A stretch of 64,000 nt of DNA from Oncomelania hupensis (lineage: Eukaryota > Mollusca > Gastropoda > Littorinimorpha > Pomatiopsidae): contig CM072512.1 of assembly GCA_036898135.1 (NCBI GenBank), positions 17,766,097 through 17,830,096 of the forward strand, given 5' to 3'. Both the position numbers and the translations under genes were made by a program. Positions 22,080 to 34,898 of the stretch are shown here, piece after piece. The notes below the pieces were generated by a model, which saw only the letters and a list, made by a program, of their open reading frames with translations, did not search any database and had not been told where the DNA came from. Position 1 is the stretch's first letter. Every line of letters starts with the position of its first letter.

Positions 22080-22672
22080 TGTTACACTCTTTGTTGGTTT
22101 TTATCAGTAGTTGATTCAGCCCCTATGCTTGAACCCTGATAAGTGTAACTCGAATTCGTTTATCCACGCAACCTGTTCACTCAGCAACAAAGCAGGAGTC
22201 GTCGTATGAAGTTTTCCAACTTTATACAGCGTTCATCAACAACTGCATACAATCGCTCAATCGCTTTTTCCACTTTCACCCCTTTTCCGACACAATGCAT
22301 CAATTATATAGTTTCTCTATACTCCAGATAACGTTAGAACATTCCAGCGTGACGCAATTACAACCAATCAAAATAACCTTTGTCATCACTGTCTTACGTC
22401 ATACAACTTTCTTCATCCTAAAATAATTTCTCAGCTTCTAGTGGATCTATCTAGATGCTTCGATCGATAGTAAACAAGCAACCCTAGATAATTCTCCAAT
22501 AATGTCGACCAACACAAATTATATATCAACATTATACCAAGCTTCTTCTAACAACAACGCAAAATCAAATCAAAGGTAAATACACTCTATTATTGAATGC
22601 TTTGCAAAACAAAACGATCGGATCTATCGTGCGCATCTCACACGTACTATCGTGCGCGTCGCAAACGTAACA
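22080..22672 (-). mobile_element. Solo LTR, family LTR-1 (593 bp)
   Basis: Runs from TGTTACACTC to GTAACA on the + strand. The flanking pentamers are cactc (22075-22079) and tactc (22673-22677), one C/T difference from a perfect 5-bp duplication. The content matches the 7016-7618 element in reverse orientation: cgaattcgtttatccacgca, gcaggagtcgtcgtatgaag, the tttatacagcg block, caaccaatcaaaataa and gatcggatctatcgtgcg. Confidence 0.85.
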
Positions 22673-22933
22673 TACTCCTACACACCATCACAAAGCAACG
22701 CCATCACGCACAAACACCAACCACAGGCGTACAACACACGCAACCCATTCACAGACATGATCGTCACAGGCTAAGCCAAATCATAAAACAAGACTGTTTG
22801 AAAAATGTATACACAAACACACGAACGAACACACACGAACGAATACATACACACACATCTCCAGACACATAACGACTAGCAATGCACAGTTTTTGGCAAC
22901 AACAACAACAAAATACTGTATTAGACACTGTAT
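22673..22933. other. CA-rich unassigned stretch
   Basis: CACACAAACGAAC-type sequence; nothing recognised. Confidence 0.4.
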
Positions 22934-23232
22934 CGGATAGGGGTGTCGGATAGTGCAGTGGTTGGAGCACTCGCTACTGTGTCGAAAGTGAAGCACCGTC
23001 CGGTGCGGTTAGCACTTGGATGGGTGACCGCTAAGGTGTGAAGCGACAAACAACAACGCCCCCAGTTGACTCAACTGTGATTGAGTACCTACTCTCTTGA
23101 GGGTGGGGAAGGTAAAGCAGCGAGGGAGAGAGTTGGGCATCACCCTCATTACGCTGGCCCAAGATAAGTGTGATCTCCAACATCACGCTCCCCTACGGCC
23201 ACAAGGCTATGGGACTACCTTTACCTTTACCT
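22934..23232 (+). mobile_element. tRNA/5S-rRNA-related SINE, full copy (13-bp TSD)
   Basis: Flanked by ttagacactgtat at 22921-22933 and 23233-23245. The 5' part holds tagtgcagtggttggagcac, which fits a tRNA A box. The next part, gaagcaccgtc..ggttagcacttggatgggtgaccgc, aligns with the 3' half of 5S rRNA (AAGC..GTCGGGC..GGTTAGTACTTGGATGGG.GACCGC), including its box C region. The body contains the palindrome cagttgactcaactg, and the tail is ctttac repeats. Chimeric tRNA/5S SINEs are known in some animals; assignment here is by sequence recall. Confidence 0.82.
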
Positions 23233-23328
23233 TTAGACACTGTATATACGATATGCTGGATCATACACAAACGCGCAGTACACACACATCGGCACGCCAT
23301 TTCATACTCACAAAAATCACGCGAACAC

Positions 23329-23331
<3 letters not shown>

Positions 23332-23407
<76 letters not shown>

Positions 23408-23446
23408 AACCCACCCAGACACACACATACACACACACACATACAA
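23332..23446. repeat. (TC)n(AC)n compound microsatellite
   Basis: TC run about 23333-23386, then AC with imperfections to about 23446. Confidence 0.95.
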
Positions 23447-23541
23447 ACATGCACGCAGGGAGACGAACAATCTGACTGATTAGCTCAATTTATCAGACTG
23501 ACCGACTGACTAACTGATCAGATTTCATAAAGTCATGGAAT

Positions 23542-23814
23542 GAGCACTCCTACTGTGTCGCAAGTTAAGCACCGTCCAGTGCGGTTAGCACTTGGATGAG
23601 TGACCGCAAAACGTGAAGCGACAAATAACAACGACCCCAGTTGACTCAACTGTGACTGAGTACCTACTCTCTTAAGGGTGGGGAAGGTATAGCAGCGAGG
23701 GAGAGAGATGGGCATCACCCTCATTACGCTGGCCCAAGATAAGTGTGATCAACATCACGCTCCCCTACGGCCACAAGGCTATGGGACTACCTTTACCTTT
23801 ACCTTTTACCTTAC
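23542..23814 (+). mobile_element. tRNA/5S-related SINE, 5'-truncated (8-bp TSD)
   Basis: Second copy of the 22934 family, flanked by catggaat at 23534-23541 and 23815-23822. It begins gagcactcctactgtg, inside the A-box part, and keeps the 5S-like block aagttaagcaccgtccagtg and the ctttac tail. Its 5S-like block (tcgcaagttaagc) is closer to genuine 5S rRNA than that of the full copy. Confidence 0.85.
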
Positions 23815-23836
23815 CATGGAATAGCGTGTAGCTGAT

Positions 23837-23897
23837 TACATTACATTACATTACATGATTATTGCTTTAGGTCCAGCGGACTCTTCCGAGCCAAATC
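23837..23897 (-). mobile_element. 61-bp hairpin-only retroposon (7-bp TSD)
   Basis: The insert has ATTAC repeats, attattgctttaggtccagc and the cggactcttccgagccaaatc block, flanked by agctgat at 23830-23836 and 23898-23904. It contains only the 3' module and tail of the larger SINE-like family. Confidence 0.78.
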
Positions 23898-23899
23898 AG

Positions 23900-24720
23900 C
23901 TGATAAGCTGCCGGATCTGCACCAGCAGCTCGTTACACGGCAGCTGAATGGCCCCTAGGTGCTTCATTGCTTTCCCTTTGAAGTGCGCATGAAGGTCAAA
24001 GACGGGTCTTTCAATCAGCATCCGGCAGTCTTTGTGACCTTTGCCAGCCTGGCATTGTTCTGCTTTTTCAGGCTGCCGAACAAGCACATGCACAGGCTTT
24101 TGTAGGTCAGTACGGACTCTATCGTTGCCCCCGTAAAAACGATCCAACACACTGGAGTTCACATTAAAGGTATTCAGCCTCCTCATAAAGTAGAGACGTT
24201 GGTTGGCCTTCTTGAGGAGCAACAGAGCCTTGGGGACCAGTCCAACTTGTTTTCAATGATGGACCCCAAGTACTTGTACTGTACTGGTCCACGACCTCAA
24301 CCCCAATGACCAGTGGGTCGAATGTCGGAGCACTCCTCTTGTAGTCTACAACCATCTCCTTTGTCTTAGAGACGTTGAGGATGAGATGGTTGTCGTCGCA
24401 CCATATGACGAACTTTTCCACGGCGCTGCGGTACGAGCTCTCTCTCGTTGTGATAAGACCGGTCAGGGACGTGTTATCAGAAAACTTGACTTGAGGGCAT
24501 CTTCAGCGGTACAGCGACAGTCGGCTGTGTAGAGGATGAAGAATGCCGGAGAAAGGAGCCCCTGTGTTGGTATGAAATCTCTTCCCGGAGATGGATGACC
24601 TAATCATTACGCGTTGTGGTCTGTCTGTGAGAAAGCTGCAGAGCCACCTGATGATCAAGGTGTTGACTTCTCTCCCAAGCGACAAAATACTGCTGTAAAG
24701 AAGCGTCAATGCGGAAATGC
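23900..24720 (-). mobile_element. CR1/Rex1-like LINE reverse-transcriptase fragment
   Basis: On the minus strand: VNTLIIRWLCSFLTDRPQRV (fingers/palm), NTGAP with the usual QGC motif lost, a degenerate FSDN in place of F.DD, then KFVIWCDDNHLILNVSKTKE, GVEVVDQY and MLLKKANQRLYFMRRLNTFN. The motif order matches the fragment at 12.8 kb and shows the same LINE group. The second catalytic aspartate is lost and at least two frame changes are present, so it is inactive. Confidence 0.82.
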
Positions 24721-25229
24721 CTCTGTCAGTCTCGGCGCTTGGCTAGATACTGTGCACACGCTCTTAAATCATGCTTTAAAAAAAAAAGACTGCTCGTAAA
24801 CCAAATGCTGTGGTGATTTAAAAAATGTTTCTGTGAACTAAACTTATTTCTGGACTTTAAGTTCCGACAGGGTAATGAGGGGTTGGGTGTGGTGTCAGCA
24901 ACAACTTTGTTAATTAATGGCAGCGAAAACGCGGTTCTGTGTAAAAGGGATATAGTTATTTGATGAAAGGATGCAAGCGGGGAGTCTAGTAGTCTTCGAA
25001 ACAAGAGAATGCAGAAGTTACATGAATGACAGCTCTGGTTGTAAAATGATTTTGTTTCCTTGTTCAGTTCATCCCCGGAAGAAGAATATATTGAGGAAAC
25101 TGAGAGGGTGGGGCGTGGTGAGGTGGGTGGGGGTGGCGGGATCGGCACTGTTCTGTTGCTTCTGACGGTGATGGTTATGGAAATAGTACTCTTCTTTTGT
25201 TCTACTGTTTTCTTGATTTCCTGCTTATA
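24721..25229. other. Unassigned stretch
   Basis: Target region of the nested LTR. No coding signal recognised. Confidence 0.4.
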
Positions 25230-25361
25230 CCGATTGTTACTCTTTTTGTTGGTTTTTATCAGTAGTTGATTCAGCCCCAATGCTTGAATCCTGATAAGTG
25301 TAACTCGGATTCGTTTATCCACGCAACCTGTTCACTCAGCAACAAGGCTGCCGTGAACTGA

Positions 25362-25757
25362 CAAAACCGAGCAAGTCCACAAAACCTACTTTCGAGAAAA
25401 TCGACGTTTTGTGTTGCGCTATATTACGCGATCGTTTCTGGAAGTTTAAGGGCATATTATAATGCAATTCCTCGATTTAAGAGTGCATACCTTGAATGTT
25501 AAAGAAATGTTTGATAGATTTGATGTTTTAAGACTATTTGTGGACTTGCTGTGTTTTGTCAGATTATTCTTGAGATAGATCTTTGTTGAGAACATGACAA
25601 AACCAAGCAAGTCACCCGCTTGGTTTTGTCAGTTTATTATTGAATTAAATCCTTGTTAAAAAAATTCACAAAACCAAGTAAGTCAAATCCGCTTGGTTTT
25701 GTCAGTTTATTATTAAGTAAATCCTTGTTTTCAAAATTCACCAAACCAATTAAGTCC
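25362..25757. repeat. Subterminal GACTTGCTTGGTTTTGTCAG motif array (left arm)
   Basis: Copies in alternating orientation near 25364 (reverse), 25541, 25596 (reverse), 25619, 25667 (reverse), 25693 and 25739 (reverse). Two ~75-bp units (25619 and 25693 onward) each begin with the forward motif, continue tttattatt..taaatccttgtt and end with the reverse motif. The right arm has further copies near 29647, 29740 and 29908. Confidence 0.85.
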
Positions 25758-26066
25758 CATAGGCCGTTTCGTTTCTTTGTTAAAAAGTCTGACGAGATGA
25801 GTGACATAAGTTGGGTTTTGTAAGATGTGGGTGCGGCAGTTACAGTGAGTGTATATGTGTGCCTGTTTATTGTTTTTAGCCATTCTTCACTGTTTTTTGC
25901 TCTCCCTTCAAAATAATATTAGATGCAGCCAATTTAATTTTAAAAATACAAAACTATTTTCCTTTCAGTTTCCTATTGTAGCGATCTTCCTGCCTTTACA
26001 CCACGTGTATGTCTTGTATTTTGTTGCCCTTGTTGTGTGTCTGTAAAATATTTGTTGCTGTTTGTT

Positions 26067-29000
26067 TGTGGGTTCGGGCACTGAATAGAATAGGCCCAAT
26101 GTTTCCCGGCGTGTCGTAAGAGGCGACTAACAGGGGTAATGTTAGCACGGCATCACTGGGCGAAAGTCTTCTACACAGAAGTCACCGGCCAGGGCGAGGA
26201 ACCTCACGTTGCTACAGGTTCAACGACCACGTGCTCGGGGCCAAGGCGAGCCACACTGTATTCGTGGATTTCGGCTGTGCCCAACGGCCTGAAGAGGATT
26301 GGGCACCGCCAGGTCCTTTTTTGCCCAAGACACACTACATGCATGATGACACTATCCACTAATTCCATACCGGATAGGTCGTCACCCGGCTCAAGGACCG
26401 CGCCTTCCGTTGGCCACCAGGACGGAGGTGTTAAGTATGCTACTGATGAACAATTTAGCAAGATCCGCACGAGAAACAACATCGTCATAGGAACCTGGAA
26501 TGTCAGGACCCTAACTGCGGAAGGAAAATTAAAAGAAATGGCCCACGAGTTGGACCGCTATCGATGGCACGTTCTAGGCATTAGCGAACTGCACTGGAAA
26601 GGCCTAGGTGAAACAACGACAGACAAAGGCCACAAGCTCTATTTCAGCGGTAGAGATGACAGGCACGAACACGGCGTTGGATTCTTGGTCCACAAGAACA
26701 TTCTAGCCATTGTCATGGGTTGCCGCCCAGTAGACTCATTACCATCCGCTTGAGAGCAGCCCCTTTCAACATCACCATCATCCAGACCTATGCCCCAACA
26801 TCAAACTATGACGACAGCGAAGTGGAGGATTTTTATGAAAATCTACAGGCGGTCCTTGACCAAATGCCGAAGAAGGACATAGTCATAGTGCAAGGCGACT
26901 GGAATGCCAAGGTTGGCCAAGATGCGCACCACAACTGGGGAGACACATGTGGACCCCACTGCAACAACGAGACAAATTACAGGGGTCTGAGATTCTTGGA
27001 GTTTGCCAGATACAACAATCTGGTACTGGCAAACACGCTTGGTCTCCACAAAAACTCCAGACGATGGACATGGCACAGTCCCAAGGGGGAGCATCACAAC
27101 CAAATAGACTACATCATGGTCAAGAAACGCTTCAGATCAAGCATCAACATTGGCAGGACACGCACTTTTCCAGGAGCAGACATCGGAAGTGACCACGATC
27201 TCTTGATGATGTCTTTCCGGCTCCACTTGAAGAGACTAAATACTGCACTAGACTGAAGTTCGACCTGGACAAACTGCAAGACCCGGAGGTGGCAGAACTA
27301 TTTCAGGCCACAATTGAAGGAAAATTTGCACCACTGCTCATTTTGGGGGCTGGTGAAGTAGATGTCAACACCATGACCACCACCTTCAACTCAGCTGTGA
27401 CAGATGCCGCCACTGAGATCCTTGGCAAGCACCGACCAAAGAAGAAGCCGTGGATCACACCTGAACTTTTGGATCTGTGTGATAAACGAAGAGAGATTAA
27501 AAAAAGAAAGAAAAAGAACACCTCACAGGGAGCTGATGTCTACCGAAAACTCAACAATGACATCCGAAAAGGCATGCGCACAGCAAAGGGATAACTGGAT
27601 AGAAGATCAATGCCAGGAAATAGAGAACAGTCTGAACAAGAACAACAGCAAGAAGGCCTACCAGACTGTAAAGCGGCTGACAAGTTTCAAACAGCCCAAA
27701 GTCTCCACGATCCAAAGCAAGTCTGGCTTATGCCTTACAGAAGAACAAGAAGTCTTGGGCAGATAGACAGAGTACTGCTATGACCTTTACAACCATACAC
27801 CAAATGGAGACCCATCAGTTCTAGCATGTCCCTCGAGAACATAGAAGAAGAAATCCTCCCAATTCTCCGGGAAGAAGTTGAGGCAGCAGTGCAATCGCTA
27901 AAGAAATGGAAGTCAGCGGTAGTGGACAACATACCCGCGGAACTGCTACAAGCAGGAGGAGAAGCAATGATTGATGCCCTCACCATTATCTGTAACAAGA
28001 TCTGGCAGAGTGGAGAGTGGCCTATACCATGGGCCCAGTCGCTTGTCATCACTCTTCCCAAAAAAGGTAACCTTCAGGAGTGTGAAAATTACCGCACCGT
28101 CAGCCTCATCATCCATCCCAGCAAGGTCCTCCTGAAAATATTGCTCAACAGGTTGAAACCCCAAGCTGAACAAATCATAGCTCAAGAACAAGCAGGATTC
28201 AGGGCAGGGCGAAGTACCACTGAACAGATTTTCAACCTCAGAATAATCTGTGAGAAATACCTACAGCACCAACAACATCTATATCATGTGTTCATAGACT
28301 TCAAGAAAACGTTTGACCGAGTCTGGCATGCAGCTCTATGGGCAACAATGAAAGCGTACAACATCAGACCTAAAATTATTGAAGTCATCAAAAACCTGTA
28401 TGACAAGGCTACCAGTGCAGTCCTCCACAACAGCGCCATCGGGAACTGGTTCAGAACAACAATCGGTGTGCGTCAAGGATGCCTACTCTCTCCAACACCC
28501 TTCAACATCTTCCTAGAGCGCATCATGTCAGGTGCTCTTGCAGATCACGAAGGCACAGTCAGCATAGGGGGTAGAGCAATCTCCAATCTTTGTTTTGCGG
28601 ATGACATTGATGGATTGGCTGGAGAGGAACAAGAACTTGAACAGCTGGTACAGAGGCTTGACACCACCTCCAAAGCTTGTGGAATTGAAATAAGTGCAGA
28701 GAAGACCGAAATGATGACCAACAACACCAATGGCATCAACACGGACATCAAAGTCCAAGGCCAATCCCTCAACACAGTGCATAGCTTCAAATATTTAGGA
28801 GCCATTGTATCAGACAATGGGTCCCGACAGGAAGTCCTCTCCAGGATCGCACAAACAACTGCTGCCCTGACAAGGTTGAAGCCATTTGGAAAGACAGGAC
28901 CATCATTCTACATTCCAAAGTAAGACTGCTGCGCTCCCTTGTCATCTCCATCTTCCTATATGCTTGCGAAGCATGGACCCTCACAGCAGATCTCCAACGA

Positions 29001-29408
29001 AGAATACAAGCATGGAGATGAGGTGCTACAGAAGACTTCTGGGCATTTCTTATACCCAACACATCACCAACGACGAAGTCCGACAGACCATCACACAAGC
29101 CATTTGACAACACGATGACCTGCTCACAGTGGTGAAGAAACGGAAACTCCGATGGTATGGCCACGTCACCAGATCATCAGGCCTTGCAAAGACTATTCTG
29201 CAAGGCACAGTGCAAGGATGTAGAAGAAGAGGGAGACCGAAAAAGAGGTGGGAGGACAACATTCGAGAATGGACTGGTTTGACACTGAGCGAAGCCATCA
29301 GGGCTGCTGAGGACAGAGAGAGATGGAGTATGCTGGTTAAACGATCATCTGTGGTGCCCCTACGACCTCAGGGTTACGGGACAGGATAGGATAGGATAGG
29401 AAAGGATA
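26067..29408 (+). mobile_element. RTE-like LINE, near full length, frameshifted (copy A)
   Basis: Begins tgtgggttcgggcac, as in the complete copy at 34899, and ends in GGATA repeats. gtttgtt flanks it at 26060-26066 and 29409-29415. It keeps the endonuclease and reverse-transcriptase blocks (GTWNVRTL, GDWNAKVG, FIDFKKTFDRV, GVRQGC, FADDIDG) but in several frames: 26139-26753, 26720-27256, 27289-27594 and 27826-28923, then the C-terminal part after another shift. A 4-base loss near 26730 and in-frame stops inactivate it. The N-terminal leader frame (from 26139) is continuous with the endonuclease here, unlike in the complete copy. Confidence 0.92.
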
Positions 29409-30411
29409 GTTTGTTTGTTTATTTCCACACCTCGTGGAAGTTGCCGCGTAGGCGGAAGATCTACAGGATCCTTCATGGTGGGCAGGAAAGTACATGAAGA
29501 AAACTCTTTTTCAAAAAGCCGAACACGTCCTTTGCTGACCGAAATTTCGTCATCATTTTCACAGGAAAATAATATTGCACAGCAGCAATAACATGGATTC
29601 TCACTGGTCCACTTTATCTTAAGGCGCTTTCTCATTGGTCGGGAGGACTTACTTTTCTTTGTCAGATTATTGTAGAAAATGACGTCATCATGCCAACTCG
29701 AGCATCAGCCATAGGATCGCCGAAACAAAATCGCAGGGGACTTGCTTGGTTTTATCAGTTTATTCCCCCACTTAAAAATTTTTTAACAAGGACTTACTCT
29801 ATGATATCTCCAAATCTAAACATAGTTCGGATTTGATTTTTACAGGTAAGATGCGTCATTCTCTTGCAAGTTTGATGGCGCAAAAAACTCATTTTCGACC
29901 TTAGATGGACTTACTCGGTTTTGTCAAATCACGGCAGAAGGCAGGAGTCGTTGTATGAAGTTTTCCAACTTTATTCAGCGTACATCAACAACTGCATACA
30001 ATCGCTCAATCGCCTTTTCCACTTTCTCTCTCTTTTCTCTACACAGTGCATAAATTATATAGTTTTTCTCTATACTCGAGATAACGTTAGAACGTTCCAG
30101 CATGACGCATTACAACCAATCAAAATAAACTTCGTCATCACTGTCTTACGTCATACAGCTTTCTTCATTATAAATTAATCTCTCAGCTTCTATTGGATCT
30201 ATCTAGATGCTTCGATCGATGGTAAACAAGCAACCCTAGAAGATTCTCCAATAATATCGACCAACGAAAATTATCAACATTATAACAAGCTTCTTCTAAC
30301 AACAACGCAAAATCAGATCAAAGGTAAATACACTCTGTTATTGAATGCTTTGCAAAATAAAACGATCGGATCTATCGTGCGCGTCTCACACGTACCATCG
30401 CAACACCGATC

Positions 30412-30460
30412 ATGATGAAACCTTTGATGTCTCCAAGGATGATGACTATGATGATGATTG

Positions 30461-30543
<83 letters not shown>
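30412..30543. repeat. (GAT)n microsatellite
   Basis: Imperfect start, then more than 25 clean GAT units from about 30462. Confidence 0.95.
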
Positions 30544-30545
<2 letters not shown>

Positions 30546-31683
30546 AGAGGAACAGTGTATAAGGATTTGCTGCCAAACACTTTGCAGCGGATTAGGAGCA
30601 AGCATAAGGGTGTCCAATAATCCACTGGGAGTTGAATCGAGATTTGTTTTGTCCCGCATTTGCGACGTTGAAGTATTTACCAAGCAGTTTCGCAGAGCCA
30701 AAGATACACAAAAGCTCCAACTATTTTTCATTAAACCCGCTGATCAGAAGAGAAGGGTACATCGCCGCTGATGAGCATTTAATATTCACCTATTGTGTTT
30801 CAAAAGCGTTGAAGAACTTGATAAATGAGGCATCCAGTCGCTCCTCTTATTAAAAGCATTAAAGGCTCGACCGTTAAAACGTGTACGGGCGCCCCAAAGG
30901 AGACATTGCTCCAGTGACACTGACCGTGCTGTACGAACACGAGATCCAAACACTGCGTGGATGCTTCTTGGAATAGAAAACAACTTTGTTTGATCTAGTT
31001 TTGATATCGCACATTCAAGTTCAAAGAGCGTTTCAAAGTTCGATTTAGAGCTTGCATGTAAAATAGAACCCGAATTGAACCCACAACACCCTAGACCAAA
31101 ATCCCCGGCGATTCGCGCGCTGTTGAAACGACATGGACTCTTGACGCACGAAGTGTTCATACTTTTACTTCTATGTTGACCCCATTCGTCGACTTTTTGT
31201 CTGTCCATCGACGAAACTTCGGTTTTTAAAAAACAAATGATTTAATGGTTTTAGTATAAGTGCCTGATATAACAATACAGGCTTAAACAAAACACATTCT
31301 TAACGTTGATGGCTCATTACCTGCCGTTTATTTACGATTTAAAGAAGCCGCTACACTTTGGTTTCACAGACAAACCAAACCAGACTCACTGCGAAAACAA
31401 AAGTTCTCCGCTAGAACAAAAGCGTGGGAGATTGAAGCATTCCTGAAGAGTTTTGGATAAAAAGGATGCTCTTTCAAGGCCTAAAAACAGTTTCTTCTTT
31501 CAGTCAGCCCACAACAATCTTCCACCCTCCTTACTCCATCTCATCAGGGGTATCCGAGACCAACAAAAGAAAGGCTTTCTGTTTCAAGGCTGCATGAGTA
31601 CCGTCTGACCCCTTTGAGGGCTATCTAATAGGGAGATCTTTTTTTCTCTCTGCTTTTCACCAATAACATAGACAACGACGACG
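30544..31683. other. Unassigned stretch, about 1.1 kb
   Basis: A 140-codon minus-strand frame (30786-31208) has normal composition but no domain, splice site or homologue I recognise. I do not call it a gene. Confidence 0.35.
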
Positions 31684-31684
31684 C

Positions 31685-31755
31685 CGATGACGATGATGAT
31701 GATGATGATGATGATGATGAGGAGGAGGAGGAGGAGGAGGAGGAGGAGGAGGAGG
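31685..31755. repeat. (GAT)n(GAG)n microsatellite
   Basis: GAT/GAC units followed by about 11 GAG units. Confidence 0.95.
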
Positions 31756-32945
<1,190 letters not shown>

Positions 32946-32947
32946 AA

Positions 32948-33022
<75 letters not shown>
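32948..33022. repeat. (ATT)n microsatellite
   Basis: About 24 ATT units, then GTT interruptions. Confidence 0.95.
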
Positions 33023-33403
33023 GTTGTTGTTATTATTAGTGTTAATGTTATTTTAGTTATTATTTTAGTTCATTTCATTTGATGTATATATTATTTTTAT
33101 TTTATTTTCAGTTATTAATTTTGTATTTTTACAAATTATTATTATTATTAATTTATTGGTTTTTTTTAAAAAACATATTTAATTAATTATCTTCACTTTT
33201 ATTTTTCTGTGTTGTCTAAAATGACATTGTTATGAACAGACGTGAAATTAAAATATTAAATTAAATTTAATTATTGTGTTACACCTCCACCCCATGCCAA
33301 TTTGTAGACTGGAAGCTAAAATAAATTTAAAGAAACAACAACAAGAATGCGATTTAAAAAAACAAAAAAGCTTGAATGATTTAAAAGAAAGTACTGTTAA
33401 ATG
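33023..33403. other. AT-rich stretch
   Basis: Very AT-rich; no feature seen. Confidence 0.4.
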
Positions 33404-34229
33404 CCAGCATAAGGGGTAGAGCAAACTCCAACATCCGTTTTGCGGATGACATTAATTGATTGGCTGGAGAGGAACAAGAACTTGAACAGCTGGTACGGAG
33501 GCTTGACACCACCTCCAGGGCCTTTGGAATGGAAATAAGTGCAGAGAAGACCAAAATGATGACCAACAACACAAATGGCTTCAACAAGGACATCAACGTC
33601 CGAGGCCAAAACCTCAACACGGTGCATAGCTTCAAATATTTAGGAGCCATTGTATCAGACATGGGTCCCGACAGGAAGTCCTCTTCATGATCGCACAAAC
33701 AACTACTGCCCTTACAAGGTTGAAGCCCATTTAGAAAGAAAGGGCCATCAGTCTACATTCCAAGGTAAGGTTGCTGGGCTCTCTTGTCATCCTCATCTTC
33801 CTATACGCTTGCGAAACATGGACCCTCACAGCAGATCTAACAACGAAGAATACAAAGCATGGAGATGAAGTGCTACAGAAGACTTCTGGGTATTTCCTAT
33901 ACCAGCACATCACCAACTACGAAGTCCGAAAGACCATCACACAAGCCATTGGACAACACGATGACCTGCTCACAGTGGTGAAGAAACAGATGGTATGACC
34001 ACGTCACCAAAGCATCAGGCCTTGCAAAGACCATCCTGCAAGGCATGGTGCAAGGAGGCAGAAGAAAAGAGAGACATAAAAGAGATGGGAGGAAAACAAT
34101 CGAGAATCGACTGGCTTGACACTGAGCGAAGCCATGAGAATTGTTGAGGACAGAGAAAGATGGAGTACGCTGATTAAACGATCATCTGTGGTGCCCCAAC
34201 GACTTTCGAGTTAGGGATAGGATAGGATA
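33404..34229 (+). mobile_element. RTE-like LINE 3' half (copy C, 5'-truncated)
   Basis: Begins at the position just before the FADD box (cataaggggtagagcaaact, then NIRFADDIN in frame) and continues to the GGATA tail. The clean frame 33460-33690 ends at a frameshift; several small deletions follow. Clearly more diverged from the complete copy than copy A is, hence older. Confidence 0.92.
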
Positions 34230-34384
34230 AGCAGGGATGGATTTAACCGGAAATTACCGGTATTTTACCGGTTCGAGAATAATAATACCTGTTGAAAAAT
34301 CAGTAGCCGGTAGAGCCTACCGGTTCTTATTTTGTTTGACTGGTTTCAAAAATAAAGAAAAAGAGAAAGAAAAACAAGAGAAAT

Positions 34385-34385
<1 letters not shown>

Positions 34386-34448
<63 letters not shown>
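34386..34448. repeat. (GA)n microsatellite
   Basis: About 31 GA units inside the candidate hAT remnant. Confidence 0.95.
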
Positions 34449-34450
<2 letters not shown>

Positions 34451-34898
34451 AGCCACGCTGATTATGTGTTTAGGGAGTGTAAACGAGAGGCCTGCGAATG
34501 CGTTCATTAGCCTTGCCATATTCTTTGAGGTAATTAATACAGAATGATATAACATTGGCGGGCGCAAGGCTATTGTGAATACGGATAAATTAAACTCGCG
34601 CACTTTTCGATTTTTTTCCCCTCGTGCTCGTCAGTATGTATTGCGACAGTGGCAGATAGGCTAGTAATAATAAAGAAGCAAAAATCTCTTTTTTCATTTT
34701 TTGCTAGGGGGGAGAGGGGTGATAAAAGAAGTTTATGTGAAGACGAAGGTGTTTCTAATGAAACAGAAAGTGCATTAACAGAGTCGCCATCTACTTATAT
34801 AAAATAGTGACGCATTAGTAAGCTTTGCTATGGGCCATACCGGTTTCCGTGACTGGCCTACCGGTTTGCGTTCGAGTGGGTTTGTTTACTGTGACGTC

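Larger units (their letters stand above)
25348..29937. mobile_element. Non-autonomous DNA transposon with subterminal motif array
   Basis: The ends are inverted repeats: ctgccgtgaactgacaaaac... on the left and ...gttttgtcaaatcacggcag on the right. They are flanked by aagg at 25344-25347 and 29938-29941, and the empty site 'aacaaggcagg' is visible in the related LTR at 9.86 kb. Without the LINE inside it (26067-29408) the element is about 1.25 kb and has no transposase frame. Superfamily is not determined; 4-bp duplications occur in Sola and Academ, among others. Confidence 0.85.
25235..30405 (-). mobile_element. Solo LTR, family LTR-1, split by a nested insertion (TSD ccgat)
   Basis: The two ends belong to one LTR: 25235-25347 (tgttactctt... 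to aacaagg) and 29938-30405 (aaggcaggagtcg... to caaca). The flanks are ccgat at 25230-25234 and 30406-30410, an exact 5-bp duplication. Joined, the two parts follow the 22080 copy without a gap except the duplicated aagg left by the inserted DNA transposon. LTR sequence proper is about 580 bp; everything between is later insertion. Confidence 0.9.

Noticed and set aside
26720..27256. Independent host gene resembling craniofacial development protein 2
   Set aside because: The sequence is the LINE endonuclease; database entries of that name for such multicopy sequences are usually this kind of transposon.
30786..31208. 140-codon minus-strand frame as a gene
   Set aside because: No recognisable domain, start context or splice sites; frames of this length occur by chance in 64 kb.
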